Of a DNA stretch of 64,000 bases, positions 49,766-63,019 are shown piece by piece. Source of the DNA: Brasenia schreberi (Eukaryota; Streptophyta; Magnoliopsida; Nymphaeales; Cabombaceae). Below the pieces are notes generated by a model that was given only the letters and a program-made list of their open reading frames with translations, did no database searches and was not told the DNA's origin. The position numbers were made by a program, and so were the translations under genes. Every line of letters begins with the position of its first letter. Position 1 is the stretch's first letter. Where the stretch lies: assembly GCA_036023115.1 (NCBI GenBank), contig JAYKKT010000087.1:12850001-12914000 (forward strand). Direction: 5' to 3'.

Positions 49766-52410
49766 TCCCAAAATAATTGCAACATTTTCAGAAATGAATA
49801 GGGACATGAACACAAAGGGCAGTCCCATTATGGGACCTCAATGGCTTAAAACGAGCATGTCTAAGTCAAAGTTTGCCTTCATGACAAAATAAATGATGTT
49901 AAAGGCTGATTCTAGCAAAAGGAAGCGTCAAGGTAACACCTTAGACTAGACGCTCAGGTTCAACAAGACACTCAAGAACATCCAGGGGAATGATCTCTTC
50001 TCTTGCATAAACCATCACAGGGGTATTTGTGTTGGACCACCTAGCTAACCCACAGCATCAAAATGCCTATTTTGTAATTCAGACACTGGATGAATGCGAA
50101 AAAGCACATTAATAACTAGAGATATCACTTATCTAAGGAACATCGATCAGTCATTTAGGAAGAGAAGGAAAACCATAAACACGTACCAGTCAGTAATCTG
50201 CCATTCTTACCGCAAAGATGCATGATGACAGGAAATTGACATATGCTGGCAAAGAAGCGAACAGTATGGAGTTAAGAAACAAGCTGAAGGAAGCTTCGCG
50301 AAAAGAGAACAAGAGATTTTAACAATATCACAAAGCCACCAGTTGCCACAATCCACAAGTTAAAGCATCACACGCCCTCTCTTTCAGGAACATAGAAAGG
50401 ATTGCATCCAATTTTCTCAAACAAAACAATGCGGCATTTCTTTTCTCTGATTTAGAACGTAGAAATTCTAGTAACAGATAGAAAGGCCTATTGCCCAAAA
50501 ATGATTGCAGCCCATGTTTCCCCAAAAATCAATTCCCGTATTGGAAGGAAGTGCAAATTGAAGAACGAGCTTTCGCTGTGGAATGCAAGTAATGATATCT
50601 TTCCTTGTTCTAAAGGCATTGTAGCAAAAAACTTCTCATGTCAAAAAATATGCTAGTGGAAATCAGATAGGAGAAAGAAACATATGAACTCAATGTTTCA
50701 CAGGTTTCACCTTTCAATAAAAGATAAAATCATGAACAAATTCCATCCGTTCATCCAACAAAGCCCATCTGCGTTCAGTTCTGATAGTGTTCATCATTGG
50801 ACAGTTCTCGACTCGTTCCTTTCAGGCAGTAACTCTCATCTTCTGGAAGATACAAGAGCAAAAGTACAGGTCGTCTTGCAATTCAATCAAAACAACCTTT
50901 TTAAAGAGACTCGTGATTTATGTTGCGTCCGTAAAATACCTAGAACAAAACACTAGACCACTACAAAAGAATGTGATGGCTCCTACCAGGGTTGTCTGAA
51001 CCGAAGTTACTGCCCTTCACTTCCAAACTATTAAACGTAACCACGACGCCAGAAATCTCGATTACAAAAAGGATTAAAGGCATGTGTATTCCGCCCTCCA
51101 ACACTAAAAGGTAGCCGGAACAGTTACCCAACATACAATGGATCCAAAATTCGGAAGAAAATGAGAACCAGTTGCTGGATTTTCCCAAACGTAAGCAACA
51201 GGTATTAAATGAGAGATGAAAAAGGAAAGAAACGCCAAAACAGCAAATACAGAAAGGCACCTCGGTCCTCGGGGAATGAAGCTTCTCAATGAATCGACCC
51301 GAGCCCGTCCTTGGTCTCCAACCACTAATTGCTCATATAGCGATACTTTCTCTGGTCGTTTCTATTCAGCCAAGATGAAGATGAAAGAGGATGGTGAAGA
51401 CGCACAAGGGACCATCCGGTCTTAGAAGTTTTCCCCACCAAGAGAGAGAGAAAGAGGAGAACCGCGGAGAGGTTGCGGCTTAGTTCAGAAATAACAACAG
51501 GTAAGACAGGACTTGACTCCACTTAACAACGGAGGAAGAATTTTCCCGTAGTCTGAGAAAGTTGCTAATTCCCTTTGCAGAGCACTAGAGAAACGTTATT
51601 TCTGAACGTCTTTTGTTACTGTCGTCACTGTATCAAGGCTTTTGCACAATCCAACGTACTTTTGGCTCTCCTTTTTGTTGAAAAGTATAATCAAATCGAA
51701 TAGTTTGTTTCATTACATGCTCAAACAACATGATTCGAAGTTGTCATGCTTAAATTTGAGTAAGACGAGTTTTAACTCGAAAAATTCAAGATCGTGCAAG
51801 TATAGTTGATCACTTTCTTGGTTCTGTTGGAGTTTAGTGGTCGTCTCTTCAAATGCCCAAATGACTTCAAACGTGTGACTATCATTGCATTTCATGTTAA
51901 TATCGTACTAGTTTTAAATACTCTATTGTAGATATGAGTTTTTATTCATGGTCGTACCCTAGTAACCCCGCTTCAACATCTCTCTTTTTTCTTCTAACCC
52001 ACCACCACCAGCATCCCGAAGCCCACAAGCAATCCGCTTAATCCAATTCCAAATTGGGCTGCCCACTTTGAGGGTAAAAAGCTCCCAACATTTCCATTAG
52101 CAACAGTCAAACTGGAGACCTTGCTTAAGGGGAACAAGTGTTGAACCACTTGAACCAACCAATTCTTGATACCCTACTTCAAAATCTTCTACACATGAAT
52201 GCTGCCTGGAATCAGCTCTAGTTTCTCGTCACAACAAACACGTTGATGCATTGCTTGGTCTCAACCAGCTTCATATTAGATCTATATATGGCAACAACCA
52301 ACTATAATGGACAGGAATCTCCAGGTGGCGCCCTTCAAAAAGCTGCAGTTTATGCCTCATTTTACATAAGTTCATATAACTACGCAAGCAAAACACAGCC
52401 TGCAGACCAC
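49766..52410. other. Intergenic stretch, no recognised gene
   Basis: Short ORFs on both strands (for example 50328-50525, 50684-50956, 50961-51260) lack signatures. The base composition is ordinary and there are no long repeats. Confidence 0.35.
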
Positions 52411-52522
52411 TATTTTTCTTTTCGGTAGTGGAGAGAACACAGCCAGATGCACTCCTGGGTATTGAACTGATGACCTTAAACTTGTGAGTCGACCCCCTAG
52501 CCAGGTGAACTATTGAAGCACA
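52411..52522 (-). mobile_element. tRNA-derived SINE-like element (best copy)
   Basis: On the minus strand the A-box-like ATAGTTCACCTGGCTAGGG and the B-box-like AGTTCAATACCC are spaced about as in tRNA. Then come GAGTGCATCTGGCTGTGTTC and an AAAAGAAAAATAG tail. This copy best shows the shared structure of the dispersed set. Confidence 0.68.
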
Positions 52523-53193
52523 CAATTTTCTTCATGTAAACAGTGCACCTTTATTCTCATGATATAAAACCCTAAGGTCCTTTGTTGCCTATTTAGAAGC
52601 TAGGAGCCCTTGCCATATTGGAGGAAGTCCTTTTGACTGCATCAAAACCTTTCCGTTCACACGTCTGCATACCGAGAATAGCGTTAGAGAGACCTCTCCC
52701 AATTTAAGTTGCAAAGATATTACAAGTAAATTTTCTTATTTGAATAGTTTGTCTTACAAATCTATCTCATCTCTACACATTATCAAATACAGCAATCTCC
52801 AAGGTATGCCCTAAATCTAGCAATTCCTTAAATCTAACAGTGAACTGAATCTTTGCCAACTCAAAATCTAAATTTAGGGGTCCATAACGCACTTGTACAT
52901 GCTGGCACAGCTCAAGGACACCCCCATTGTGCAACGGATCAAGATCAAGGGTCCCAAGGCAAGACCGTCCCAAAACGCCGGCCGAAGTTTGAATTCTTCT
53001 CCCACATGACGACGCCCTTGCTTTCTTCTTCTGCTTCGTAATTCGACCGTTGCTTAGCGGCAACAACAAATCTTTCCTCCGAAAACTCATTCATGCACTA
53101 CCTCTCTTCTCCACCGCAGAATCAAGACTACCATTTCCTCGTGAAAAATACTCGTAGGAGAGTGCCGGAATCCGACCGAAGAGGCCGGGATCG
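52523..53193. other. Upstream region of the patellin gene
   Basis: It presumably holds the promoter and 5' UTR; CT-rich leader sequence lies at about 53095-53130. Overlapping ORFs at 52773-53090 (minus) and 52853-53041 (plus) show no family signature. Confidence 0.4.
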
Positions 53194-55527
53194 ATGGAGG
53201 GTGCCGTTGCTGCTAACTGTCAGGGCCTAAAACCGTTTGAGGAGAAGACTTTGAACGATTTGAAATCCATGATAGAGAACGCTGCATCACTGTATGAGCT
53301 GAGTGGTACTCAAGAAACAGAGGCGGACACAGAAATCAGAAGAAAACTCGGAGATGCTTCTCTTTGGGGTGTTCCCATTCTGCCAAGCCAAGCGGATCCT
53401 CGGACCGACGGAATTCTCTTGAAGTTTTTAAGAGCAAGAGAACTCAAGGTCAATGATGCGTTTGAGATGTTGAGGAAGACCATAATGTGGAGACAAAAGA
53501 TCAAGATCGACGAGATTTTGCAGAAAGACTTCGGGTCTGATCTCGATCACGTCGCATTCATTGTCGGTGAGGACAGGGAAGGGCACCCTGTCTGTTACAA
53601 CAATTATTGGGTGTTTGCAAATAAAGAGCAGTATGATAGAATTTTTGGACCAGAGGAGAAATGTGAAGAGTTCCTTAGATGGAAACTTCAGTTCATGGAG
53701 AAAAGTATCGAAAGGCTGAGTTTCAAATACGGGGAGCCGGATTCTTTCGTTCATGTCACCGATTTGAATAATTCAAAGGGATTGTGCAGGAAAGAGATCA
53801 GAACGGCTATTAAGAAAGCCATCAATCTCTTTCAAGACAATTACCCCGAGTTCGTCGGCAGATATGTATGTCACAGTTCGTGATTCATTGTTGAACAGTA
53901 TCATTTTGTTTTCAAATGCTAGTAGACTAATTCTTCATTTTGTTCGCATGGTCAGTTAGATATTTCAGATCCCTCTAAATCGTCCAAGATGCGTAGCTTT
54001 AAATTGTCTCTGCAGCGTAAGATACCAAAATAGATAGCAGTTTTTTGCCATTTTTAGTGACAATTTGATAATCCGACTGCAGATATTCATTAATGTTCCT
54101 TTCTGGTACCACCTAGTCGTTGTCATGCTGTCGCCATTCTTGACACAGAGAACTAAGAGCAAGTTCATATTTGCTCGGCCTACGGCAGTTGCAGAAACCC
54201 TTCTAAGGTGAGTCCCCACTACTGAATTGTTTCTCCTTATACAACCCTCGTGCTTGTTTCTTTATGAAAATTATCGAATTGATCCTTCTGATGTTTCAAT
54301 CAGGTTCATAGCACCGGAAAATGTCCCTGTGCGCTATGGTGGGCTGAAGAGGGAGAATGATGAAGAATTCACTGGGGAGGATGGGAGCATCTCAGAGCTA
54401 ATTGTCCTTGCCAACTCTGTGGGGTCTGTAGAAATTCCACTTGCTAAGGTACGTGCACCTTTACAAACTTATGTGCTCGCTTATACAGACGCCCGATGCG
54501 CGTATTTGTTCGTGTAAGTATGCAAATACTGGTATAAAAGACTAACCCATTTCAATTGGGGAAATTGTTCATTTAGAATTAGATTTCACAAATTTAATTT
54601 TGTCATGAACAGGCAGGAGTTAGGGTCAATTTTTCAAAGTGATGGAAGAATTGATGGAGATGTTACACATAGAATTAATGCTGGTTGGTTAAAATGGAGA
54701 GGAGCATCAGGTATTCTTTGTGATAAGAAGATACCATTAAAATTAAAAGGTAAATATTATAGAGCAGCAGTTAGGCCTGCCATGTTTTATGGTTCTGAGT
54801 GTTGGGCAGTTAATCATCAACATGTACAAAAGATGTCTGTGACAGAAATGAAGATGTTGAGATGGATGAGTGGTCATACAAGAAAAGACCGTATACATAA
54901 TGAGGTTATTAGAAACAAATTAGGAGTGGCACCAATAGAGGATAAAATGAGAGAACATCGTTTAAGATGGTTTGGACATATAGAAAGAAGATCAAAAGAA
55001 GAACCTGTAAGAAGGTTAGAAAAACTAAATTTGGAAAGTATTAAAAGAGGTAGAGGACGACCACAAAAGTGTTGGAAAGAAACAATAAAGAATGATCTAG
55101 CTTATTGGGAGTTAACTGCTAACATGGCACACGATAGAGATCTGTGGAAACAAAGAATCCATGTAGCCGACCCCGTCTAGTATGGGAAAAGGCTTAGTTG
55201 TTGTTGTTGTTGTATGAACAGGCAGGAGTTACAGTGGTATGGGACATCACTGTGGTGGATTGGGAAGTAAACTACAAGGAAGAGTTCGCCCCAGATGACG
55301 AATGCTCATACATCATAGTCATCCACAAGGAGAAGAAGATGCCATTGCATCAAGAGGCTCGACGGTACTCGTTTCACATCTCAGAGCCAGGAAAGCTGAT
55401 TCTAACCATACAAAATTCCTCTTTCAAGAAGAAGAGGGCTCTTTTTAGATACAAAACCAAGCCCACCATTTTTCCCGTCTCTTCAGAAAAATCAACTCAA
55501 GAAGTTGCACCGACTGCATTGGTATGA
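53194..55527 (+). CDS. Patellin-like Sec14/GOLD phosphoinositide-binding protein
   Basis: Four exons: 53194-53865, 54083-54207, 54304-54448, 55222-55527, all GT-AG. Joined they give 415 residues. Residues about 60-110 are the CRAL-TRIO N-terminal segment ([23 protein letters not shown]). About 115-290 form the Sec14 lipid-binding domain ([52 protein letters not shown]). About 300-400 form the GOLD domain ([16 protein letters not shown], then [20 protein letters not shown]). Patellins bind phosphoinositides and act in membrane traffic and cell-plate formation. The long acidic N-terminus of PATL1-3 is absent, so this is a short PATL4/5/6-type member. A young RTE sits in intron 3 and has duplicated the acceptor of exon 4. 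Confidence 0.95.
54605..55231 (+). mobile_element. Young RTE LINE inserted at the exon-4 splice acceptor of the patellin gene
   Basis: The element body is 54623-55213, flanked by a perfect 18-bp duplication ATGAACAGGCAGGAGTTA (54605-54622 and 55214-55231). The inner frame from 54605 to 55180 is open for 191 codons ([19 protein letters not shown], then [18 protein letters not shown], ending at VADPV) and ends in the TTG-repeat tail. The duplication contains the acceptor CAG and the first ten bases of exon 4. Two candidate acceptors therefore now exist. Confidence 0.97.
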
Positions 55528-56522
55528 TATGTCGATGTAGTTTTATATGTTTCAATCATGATATGGTTGCCCAACTCATTAGAGAAGATAAAGATTTACC
55601 TCAGCTTCATGACTTGATTATACAGTCATGGCATTTGCCGGGAGGTCTAAATTCAATGTGATTCATTCTACTAGATTTCAGGTTGATTCTAGACATGTGC
55701 CACATATCATGCCCGTAGATAAGGAAAAACTACAAGTTTATGATACAAAACAAAGTCTACTATGCAGAAAGTGAAATGATTTGAAACATTCCAGACTGAA
55801 GATCGTTGTGCTGAATATTACAGTTGAAGGAAAACGATGAATATGTGTGCGTGTATGTGTATATATATATGTGTGTGTGTGTGTGTGTATGTGTATACAC
55901 GTACGGGTAAATGCTTGGGATGCTCAAAAAGTCGTAGAATTACCAACTTAATATTCTTTGTATCTGTTGATCAGAGTTGATAAGTTAAAAAGGGCAAAAC
56001 TATCGGTTCTTAAATCCTAACAAAATCCCCATCTTTTTACCAAGAATTTTGGTGCTGTGTGAAAAATGCACTGCATACGGTCATAATTTGTAGTCTCCGA
56101 GTTTATACCGGGCGGTTCACACTATAAATCTCTAGAGGGCAGTGTCTCCGAATTATAAATGAAAAGAAGTTATAGATTGCAAGCTTAGCACAAGCATCAC
56201 ATTGCTATTTTTCGTTGTTGATTATTACAATGAGAAACAGCATTGGAAGGTTTTGTACTTGACAGTAAACTCTCAGGCTGTCCAATGGCCTATATGTGCT
56301 GGCCTTGCACACCAGTGTAACCTTCACCAAAGGAATTGAGGCACAGCTGCCCGGCCAAGCTCCCTTGCCACTGCACACCCTTGACTCAGCAGCTTATTGC
56401 TCAGCAACGTCGTTGTGCATGATCATAATAAATTTCCAGCGACAAAAAGAGTATCAGCTACAGCGTACAAAAGCAACTAAAATATGCAAGAGAAAAACAA
56501 TACACATTTAACTGTAGTAAAC
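55528..56522. other. Downstream region of patellin, no gene
   Basis: It holds the presumed patellin 3' UTR and a TG/TA microsatellite at about 55846-55890. An ORF at 56296-56511 has no signature. Confidence 0.4.
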
Positions 56523-57185
56523 TGTTGGACAAAATTGTATAATCACATGCATAAACAAATATGCAACAAGTATAAACATGCCATAGTCACAAACAGCCTA
56601 GACCCAAAATCAGCCATAAACATAGCCATTAAGAAACATCATAATAAGAAAGTAGGGTTAGAATAACTCTTATATGTGTGAGTCCCCCTTGCAGACTTGT
56701 CTTTGAGAAATCAATGCCCTGCTATCAAGCACATACGGGGTACCTACACTATTTTCTTAGGATAAAACAAATACAACTCGAAAATATATATCTCGCTTCG
56801 AGTCGACTTCGAAGACACCTCAGTTACCTTGGCATGAGCCCATAACTGTTTTTGCCTCATTTGACCGTTAGACAAAAAAAATCATCAAAAAAGAAAGGCT
56901 GAAGACAATTTCCAAAACCAAACTCAAGCCTGGCGTGACATGACGTGCATGCATGCGCGTGTGTGGTCTAGCATGTCCTTCTCAAACTATTTGAACTAAG
57001 GTTCTAGAACTACGAACGATATAAAAGGACATATGGGTTTTTAAGATTCTTCGATATGGGGACTAAACTGCCTTTACATGCAAAGTATCTCATCAATTGA
57101 ATATTAAGAGATACATAACCTGAATTAAATATTAATTATATATATGGTTTAATTAACCTAACATTAATCAATATTAAATCCAACA
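56523..57185 (-). repeat. copia 3' LTR
   Basis: It aligns with 61549-62275 over blocks such as GAGAAATCAATGCCC (56707 and 61711) and TTAATTA(A)CC...AACA at the right end. The two LTRs are clearly diverged. Confidence 0.9.
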
Positions 57186-58102
57186 ATCCCACAAAGTCCT
57201 AAAATGTAAAGTGCCCTACCAAACCAACCATCATATTATGCTTTCACTAATAGTACCTTTCGGTTTGAATTGTTACTTGAGTTATTCAATATTATCTTTA
57301 TAGAAACAAGGTGAACATACTTTTTGAACCTTAACCTCAGGTGTAAAGGTGTCTATTAGTAACAACATAATAAAAGACTATGACATGATCATTAGGAGTA
57401 ATGTATTAATTGTCATGCATTCATATCCTATATAATTATTGACTTCATGTAACAACTCAATTCCCTTATTGCGGACTCACAATGTCAATCACTTAGCTAG
57501 ACATCTCTAAGGATGTACTCCTAACATCATGCCCTAGGACTTGATCCTAATAATAGAATAATATCTTACTAAACTTGCAGTCATGATACTTTAGGTTTAA
57601 AGGAGACAAACACACAAATATTTAAAGTATCACATAATACAAAGTATTATCTTATTTACCAACAACTTGTTACTACCATATTGAACCTACTTCATTGGAT
57701 CTCTACTCAATTAGCTTAGGTTGCTACTGCTTCTGAATAAATTATGGGTTTAAGTCTCATCTCAATCTAGATTTCTCAACTAAAGCTACTGATATACTTT
57801 AGTCAAATGATCAGTTGTATTATCTTTGGATCTAACCAAATCTATAATAATGACCTATTAGACACAAGAGCCCTTAAAGACTTTAGTTTGAAGTACATGT
57901 ATCTATGTTGCTTTTGGTTGTACTTAAACTATTGATACAATAGTAGTCATGCTTTCAGAGTGTACTGAAATTGTAAAAAGTGACTTTTTTACAAACTGAA
58001 CATAAGTCTCTTAAGTCATTCACCTTTGAATCCAGTTTCATCAAAATCACATAGTTCTGTTTCAAAGATAGAACGTGCTAAAATAGTTTGTTTCTTGAAA
58101 TT

Positions 58103-58986
58103 TTAGGTAACAGTACCATCACCCATAAGAAACACATATCCAATGATCTCATTACTCAAAGAGTTATTTGATATCCAACTAGCATCACTAAATCTTTTAA
58201 GAACATAATGATGCTTACCGTAATACAATTCAAGAGAAATTATTCCCTTTATATAGTGAAGTACACTGTCTAGGACTTCGTAATGAGTTATATCTAGACA
58301 ATCAGTGGATCTACTCAACTTACACATAATAAATACAATATCTAGTAGTGTACAGTTGGTTAAATACATCAAACTACTGATAATATAAGAATATCGTAGT
58401 TGAGACACAGGAATATCATTTTTATTCTTATACAAAGCCTTAGATCAATCATATGGGGTCTTAACAGGTCTATAGGTTATATATCCTAATCTCTCTAAAA
58501 CTTTCTCAACATATTAAGATTAAGTATATTATCAATAGACCTTTTAATTTAAGCCATAAAATCATTTCATCCACACAAATATTTTTCAGCTCAAACATAC
58601 TATGTAAGAATGATTTTATCTCATTTACTCTCCTCATATTAGAACCAAACAATAATATATCATCTATTTGTAACATTGAATGATGAAAGCATTAGTGACT
58701 GACTTATAGTACACACTTTTATCAAAATCATTATAAACAAAGTCAAATGATGATATCACACAATCAAACTTATCATGTCATTGTTTAAGGGCTTGTTTCA
58801 AACTTATATTTGATTTAACAAGCTTACATACCTTAGACTCATTACCATGAACCATAAATCTCTTTGACTGATCCATATATATTTCTCATGGAGGTCACCA
58901 TATAAGAAAGCAATCTTTACATTTATTTGATTGATTATGAGATCATATACGAAAGTTAGTGCTATAAGTACTCGGATAGTGGCCAT
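58103..58986 (-). pseudogene. copia reverse transcriptase and RNase H remnants
   Basis: Minus frames: 58986-58804 gives INQINVKIAFLYGDLHEKYI (the DVKTAFLNG block). 58435-58103 gives YSYIISSLMYLTNCTLLDI, then LHYIKGIISLELYYG and SDASWISNNSLSNEIIGYVF, the end of the RT and the RNase H entrance. The regions between are frameshifted, and the YVDD box is not preserved in an open frame. Confidence 0.9.
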
Positions 58987-59343
58987 CTAAAAACTAAGGA
59001 ATATGTATCAAAGTAATCTATTCCTTCTTTTTGTTTATATCTCTTAGCAACTAACCTGATGTTGTACTTATTGATTATTTCGTCTATATTCAATAGAACA
59101 ACCAGGAGGCAAATCCATCAGTTCTTAAGTATCATTGGAGAGAATTTATTTGATTTCATCGTTAATAGCTTTCTTCCAAAACATAACCTCAGGTGAGATC
59201 ATAACTTGTTGGAAGGTGATAGGATCATCCATGACATTAAAAGTAACAAAGTCACTTCCAAAGCCCTTTGATATCATAGGTTATTTACTTCTCCTTAGTT
59301 CGGTTATTTTGAGTCATCTGATGTAGAAAAAACAGGTTTAAGG

Positions 59344-60255
59344 TCATCCCCTCACATTTGTCATTCTTTCCATACAATCGGGAATAAAACCAATAGCAGG
59401 ATTAGAATCTCTAGAAGATACGGTTTGAGAAACTCTAATTTTCATGAAAAATATATTATCAAAGAATGTAGCATCATGGAGCTCAATTATTATATTGACA
59501 TCTATGTCAAAAATATAAGATCTAATGATCAAGAATCTGTACGCATAACTTGTCTTCACATAACTCAGAAATATATGATACACTATTTTAGGTCTCAATT
59601 TCTTTTTCTTGTCTTCCTGGATGAATACTTTTGCAAGACACTCCACACTTTAAGATATTTGAGGTTGATCTTTTGACCCTTACAAAGCTTAAAGAAACTA
59701 TTTTTCTTATACGTATGGAGAACTCTATTAAGAATATTGTAAGTCGTATATAAAGATTCTCCTACATGTAAGTACGTAATCCAGAACTTTAAAGTAAAAC
59801 AATAATCATATCACACAAGGTTCTATTTTTTCATTCAGTTATCCATTACATTAAAGAGAATATTGAGTATTAATCTTATTAACAATACTATTGTCTTAAT
59901 AGTATTCTTGAAAAAAGTTTGAGGTATCCTCTACTTCCTTATCAGACCTTAATCATTTAAGTACCTTGTGAGTTTGAGTTTGTCTTTTGTTTCTAAATAT
60001 TTGAAACTTTTCTAAAGATTTATCTTTACTTTTAAGTAAGTAAATATAATAATATATATTATAATCATTAATAAACATGATAAAGTATCTTTTGTTATTT
60101 CTAGTTATCATTCCATTGAATTCACAAATGTCAGTGTGTACTAAATCCAAAATTTTAGGTTTCTTGTCAACCATATGAAAAAGTTTTTTAACACAAATAT
60201 TACATTTGTGTTTTCTATCTATGACAATCGCAAGGATAATATTAAGATTCATCAT
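59344..60255 (-). pseudogene. copia integrase remnant
   Basis: 60255-59953 encodes HKCNICVKKLFHM, then LDLVHTDICEFNG and YFIMFINDY, the zinc-binding end and first Asp region of copia integrase. 59646-59344 encodes GCLAKV-like then KKKLRPKIVYHIFLSYV and SYAYRFLII, the segment downstream of the integrase core. Frames are interrupted. Confidence 0.9.
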
Positions 60256-60829
60256 TCTTTTTATGGAATCAAATTTATATAACCCAACCGAGCATGTTAT
60301 ATATCAGATAATTCAATATTGTACACAAAAAAATAAGCATAAGTAGAGAATTTATTAACATTAAAATTCATATAAGAATCAATAATTAATTCCACATAAA
60401 TTTTAAACAAATCATCTACGTCACACAAATAGTCTTTCTCAAATAAACACTCTTTACTAACTCATACAATTATGACTTTATTACATTTACAATCTAACCT
60501 AAATCCCTCCCTAACTAACACAGGATCGTTGAGGATATTCTGGCAAATCGTTGGAATATGCCTAACCAGCGTTAGGATATTTCTCGAGAGAAACTTAAGG
60601 CTCACATACCCTTCACCCTTTGACTTTAGCAATTAAATGATCTCTTAAGGTCACTATTCTGACGCAGATGACCTGATAAAACACAAATAGAGAGTGATTA
60701 GCATAAACGTATACATTACCCCCAATATCTATGATCTAATAATGTGGTTCATAAATAGAAAAGAGATGGTTTAAGTGATAGATACCCACGTAGTGATCAT
60801 AAGTTTTTTGGCTTAAGGTAAAGTCCTTA

Positions 60830-61593
60830 ACCCAATGTCCAACTTGACCATAAATCTAACAAGGTTTGTTTTGGGTTTCTTTTAGATATTGGCTTTTGGT
60901 TTGTGTTTTGTATGTTTTTCCTTAAGATCACTGGGTTGTTTCTTTCTAACCGCTAGGTTAACACTAGGGGTGTTGTCTACAAGCATAATGGGTTTCAGAC
61001 TTCTATGTTCTTCTTCTATTGCTATTTTTTCTATAATAGAAATAACAATAAATTTGTCAAAAAGTTTTATCTCAGCTTTCTTTAGACTATGACATAAAAA
61101 ATGAAACTTATGTGCATCTTCGATCATAGATTTTTCTCTCTACCATTTGATACTTAAAAAATTTGACCATTGAATACTTTCAAGGCTGAGGTCTTCGGTA
61201 TTGTATTTCTAATCTAAGACAACCCATAGATCTTTCGTTGTTGTGAAAGGAGAAGAACTGTAAACATTGAATTACATTTGACAATGCCGACAAAATATAA
61301 TGGCACATGATGTCTTTCTCCTTCTACTCGATGATTTTATCAGAGCTTTTAGTGTCAATATTATCGAGAAAGTTACAATCTCACTCAATATACAAATAAA
61401 CCCCAATATGGTTAGCCAAATTTCCATAGTTGCCATCGTTTAAAATGGGAACCAAAAATTTTTCAAGTATCAAGGTCAAGTCGACCTTAGGTTGGAGTGT
61501 AGCAAATGTAGACATGTTTACTATAGATAATATTGATTTCTCTAAGATTGTTAGGCATAAAATCCATATAAACAACAAGTATAAATATGTCAT
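60830..61593 (-). pseudogene. copia gag remnant with zinc-knuckle trace
   Basis: 61593-61381 holds the gag start (MSTFATLQPKVDLTLILEKF). 61127-60882 holds a later gag part (EIKLFDKFIVISIIEKI), and the CCHC knuckle trace (YGQVGHWVKD) falls at about 60855-60820. Frameshifts separate them. Confidence 0.82.
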
Positions 61594-62275
61594 AGTTACA
61601 AATGGTCATAGATCCAAAATGAGTCATAAATATAGGCATATGGAAATAAAAAACAAGCATAATTAGAATAACTCTAATCTTTTTGAGTCGCCCTTGCAAG
61701 CTTGCCTTTGAGAAATCAATGCCCCTCTATCAAGCATGTACGAGTACCTATATTACTTTCGTAAGATAAAACACACACAACTCGAATGCGTATCTCAATT
61801 CGAGTCTACTTCGAAGATGCCTCAATCGCCTTGGAAGGATAAGGCAGGGACGCTGCAATCACATGCATAGAGAAGAAGTGGTGGGGAATAGAGAGATGTG
61901 GGAAGAGACATGGCCGGATAAGGTAGTGACGCCACAATCACACGCATAGAGGAGAGGCGGTGGGGAACAAAGAGATGCGGGAAGAGAGAGTACATAGACA
62001 ATTCCTAAGCTCAAGCCCGGTGCAGCGTGCATACGTATGTGGTCTAGAATGTCTTCATCAACCTCTTTGAATTAAGTTTCTAGAGCTACCAACTATATAA
62101 AAGAACATGTGGGTTTGTAGGATTCTTTAATATGGGACTAAACTTTTGTCTTCCCTCCCTTAATCTTTATATGGACAACATCAATTGAATATTAAGGAAT
62201 ATGTAACATGAGTTAAATGTTAATTATACACATGAGTTTAATTAAACCCAACATTAATCAACATTAAATCCAACA
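61549..62275 (-). repeat. copia 5' LTR with internal tandem duplication
   Basis: It contains a tandem pair of about 80 bp at about 61839-61914 and 61917-61990 (each beginning GGATAAGG and holding ATCACA(T/C)GCATAGAG and GGTGGGGAA). This pair is absent from the other LTR. Confidence 0.88.
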
Positions 62276-63019
62276 TATACTGCATTTTTGGTCCATTGGA
62301 ATGATAGTAATTTTGCTATGAACTGTAATAACCTTTGACTACAGTGGCTGTGATTCTTTTTTCTCTTTACATATAACCAAGCATGTAGATCCTACTTGAG
62401 ATTGCATGAGGTTTCCATAATCGAGGAATGAGATACGTGTGTGTGGGTGCGTGGTTGTGTGTGTGTGAGAGAGAGAGAGATTAATGAGCATCACATAATT
62501 CATAGGATGAGAACTATCTCTCAACATGCTACCCGACATAATCAATTGATCAGATATTCGTAAAATACACATGTAAGAAAGCAATCCTCAGGTAGTACGG
62601 AGGGATTGTCTTGATTGCAGGATCCAAGATGAAGATCATGTCCACTGTGATCATAAACAATGGGACCCTTCAATCTCTGCATTCGCGTTATATAACTCGG
62701 TGGATCACCTTTGCAGTATTGGAAACCTAGCACGAAATCCCGAGGCTCAAGATCATCAGCTTACATGAGAGGGTAATTCCACTGAGAATCAGATGATTGA
62801 TTGTCTAGCGGTTGGAGTCTGTTAACAATCGACCTACTCAACTTGGGGACACGATGCATAACCCTTTTGATCGAAAAGATCGTGCAGGCGCTAGACAGGG
62901 GCTTCTGCTTTGTCCTTGGGGCTGCTTGTTGCAGGGTCTAGCTACGATACGAGCTGGTGAATTCGCTTTTGTTATTATCTTTCTCTTCCATTGGGAAAAC
63001 CATGAAGGGACACGAACAC
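62276..63019. other. Gene-free stretch
   Basis: TG/GA runs lie near 62433-62481. ORFs at 62542-62733 (minus) and 62812-63045 (plus) show no signature. The right part may be the worn 3' end of the L1-type element that follows on the minus strand. Confidence 0.35.

Larger units (their letters stand above)
56523..62275 (-). mobile_element. Ty1/copia LTR retrotransposon with both LTRs
   Basis: Left LTR 56523-57185 and right LTR 61549-62275 share ends TGTTGG...CCAACA. In element sense (minus) the right one is the 5' LTR. Flanks TAAAC (56518-56522) and TATAC (62276-62280) look like a 5-bp target duplication with one change. Gag, integrase, the post-integrase segment, reverse transcriptase and RNase H follow in copia order. 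Many stops and frameshifts show that it is not active. No clear tRNA-Met primer site was seen after the 5' LTR. Confidence 0.93.
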
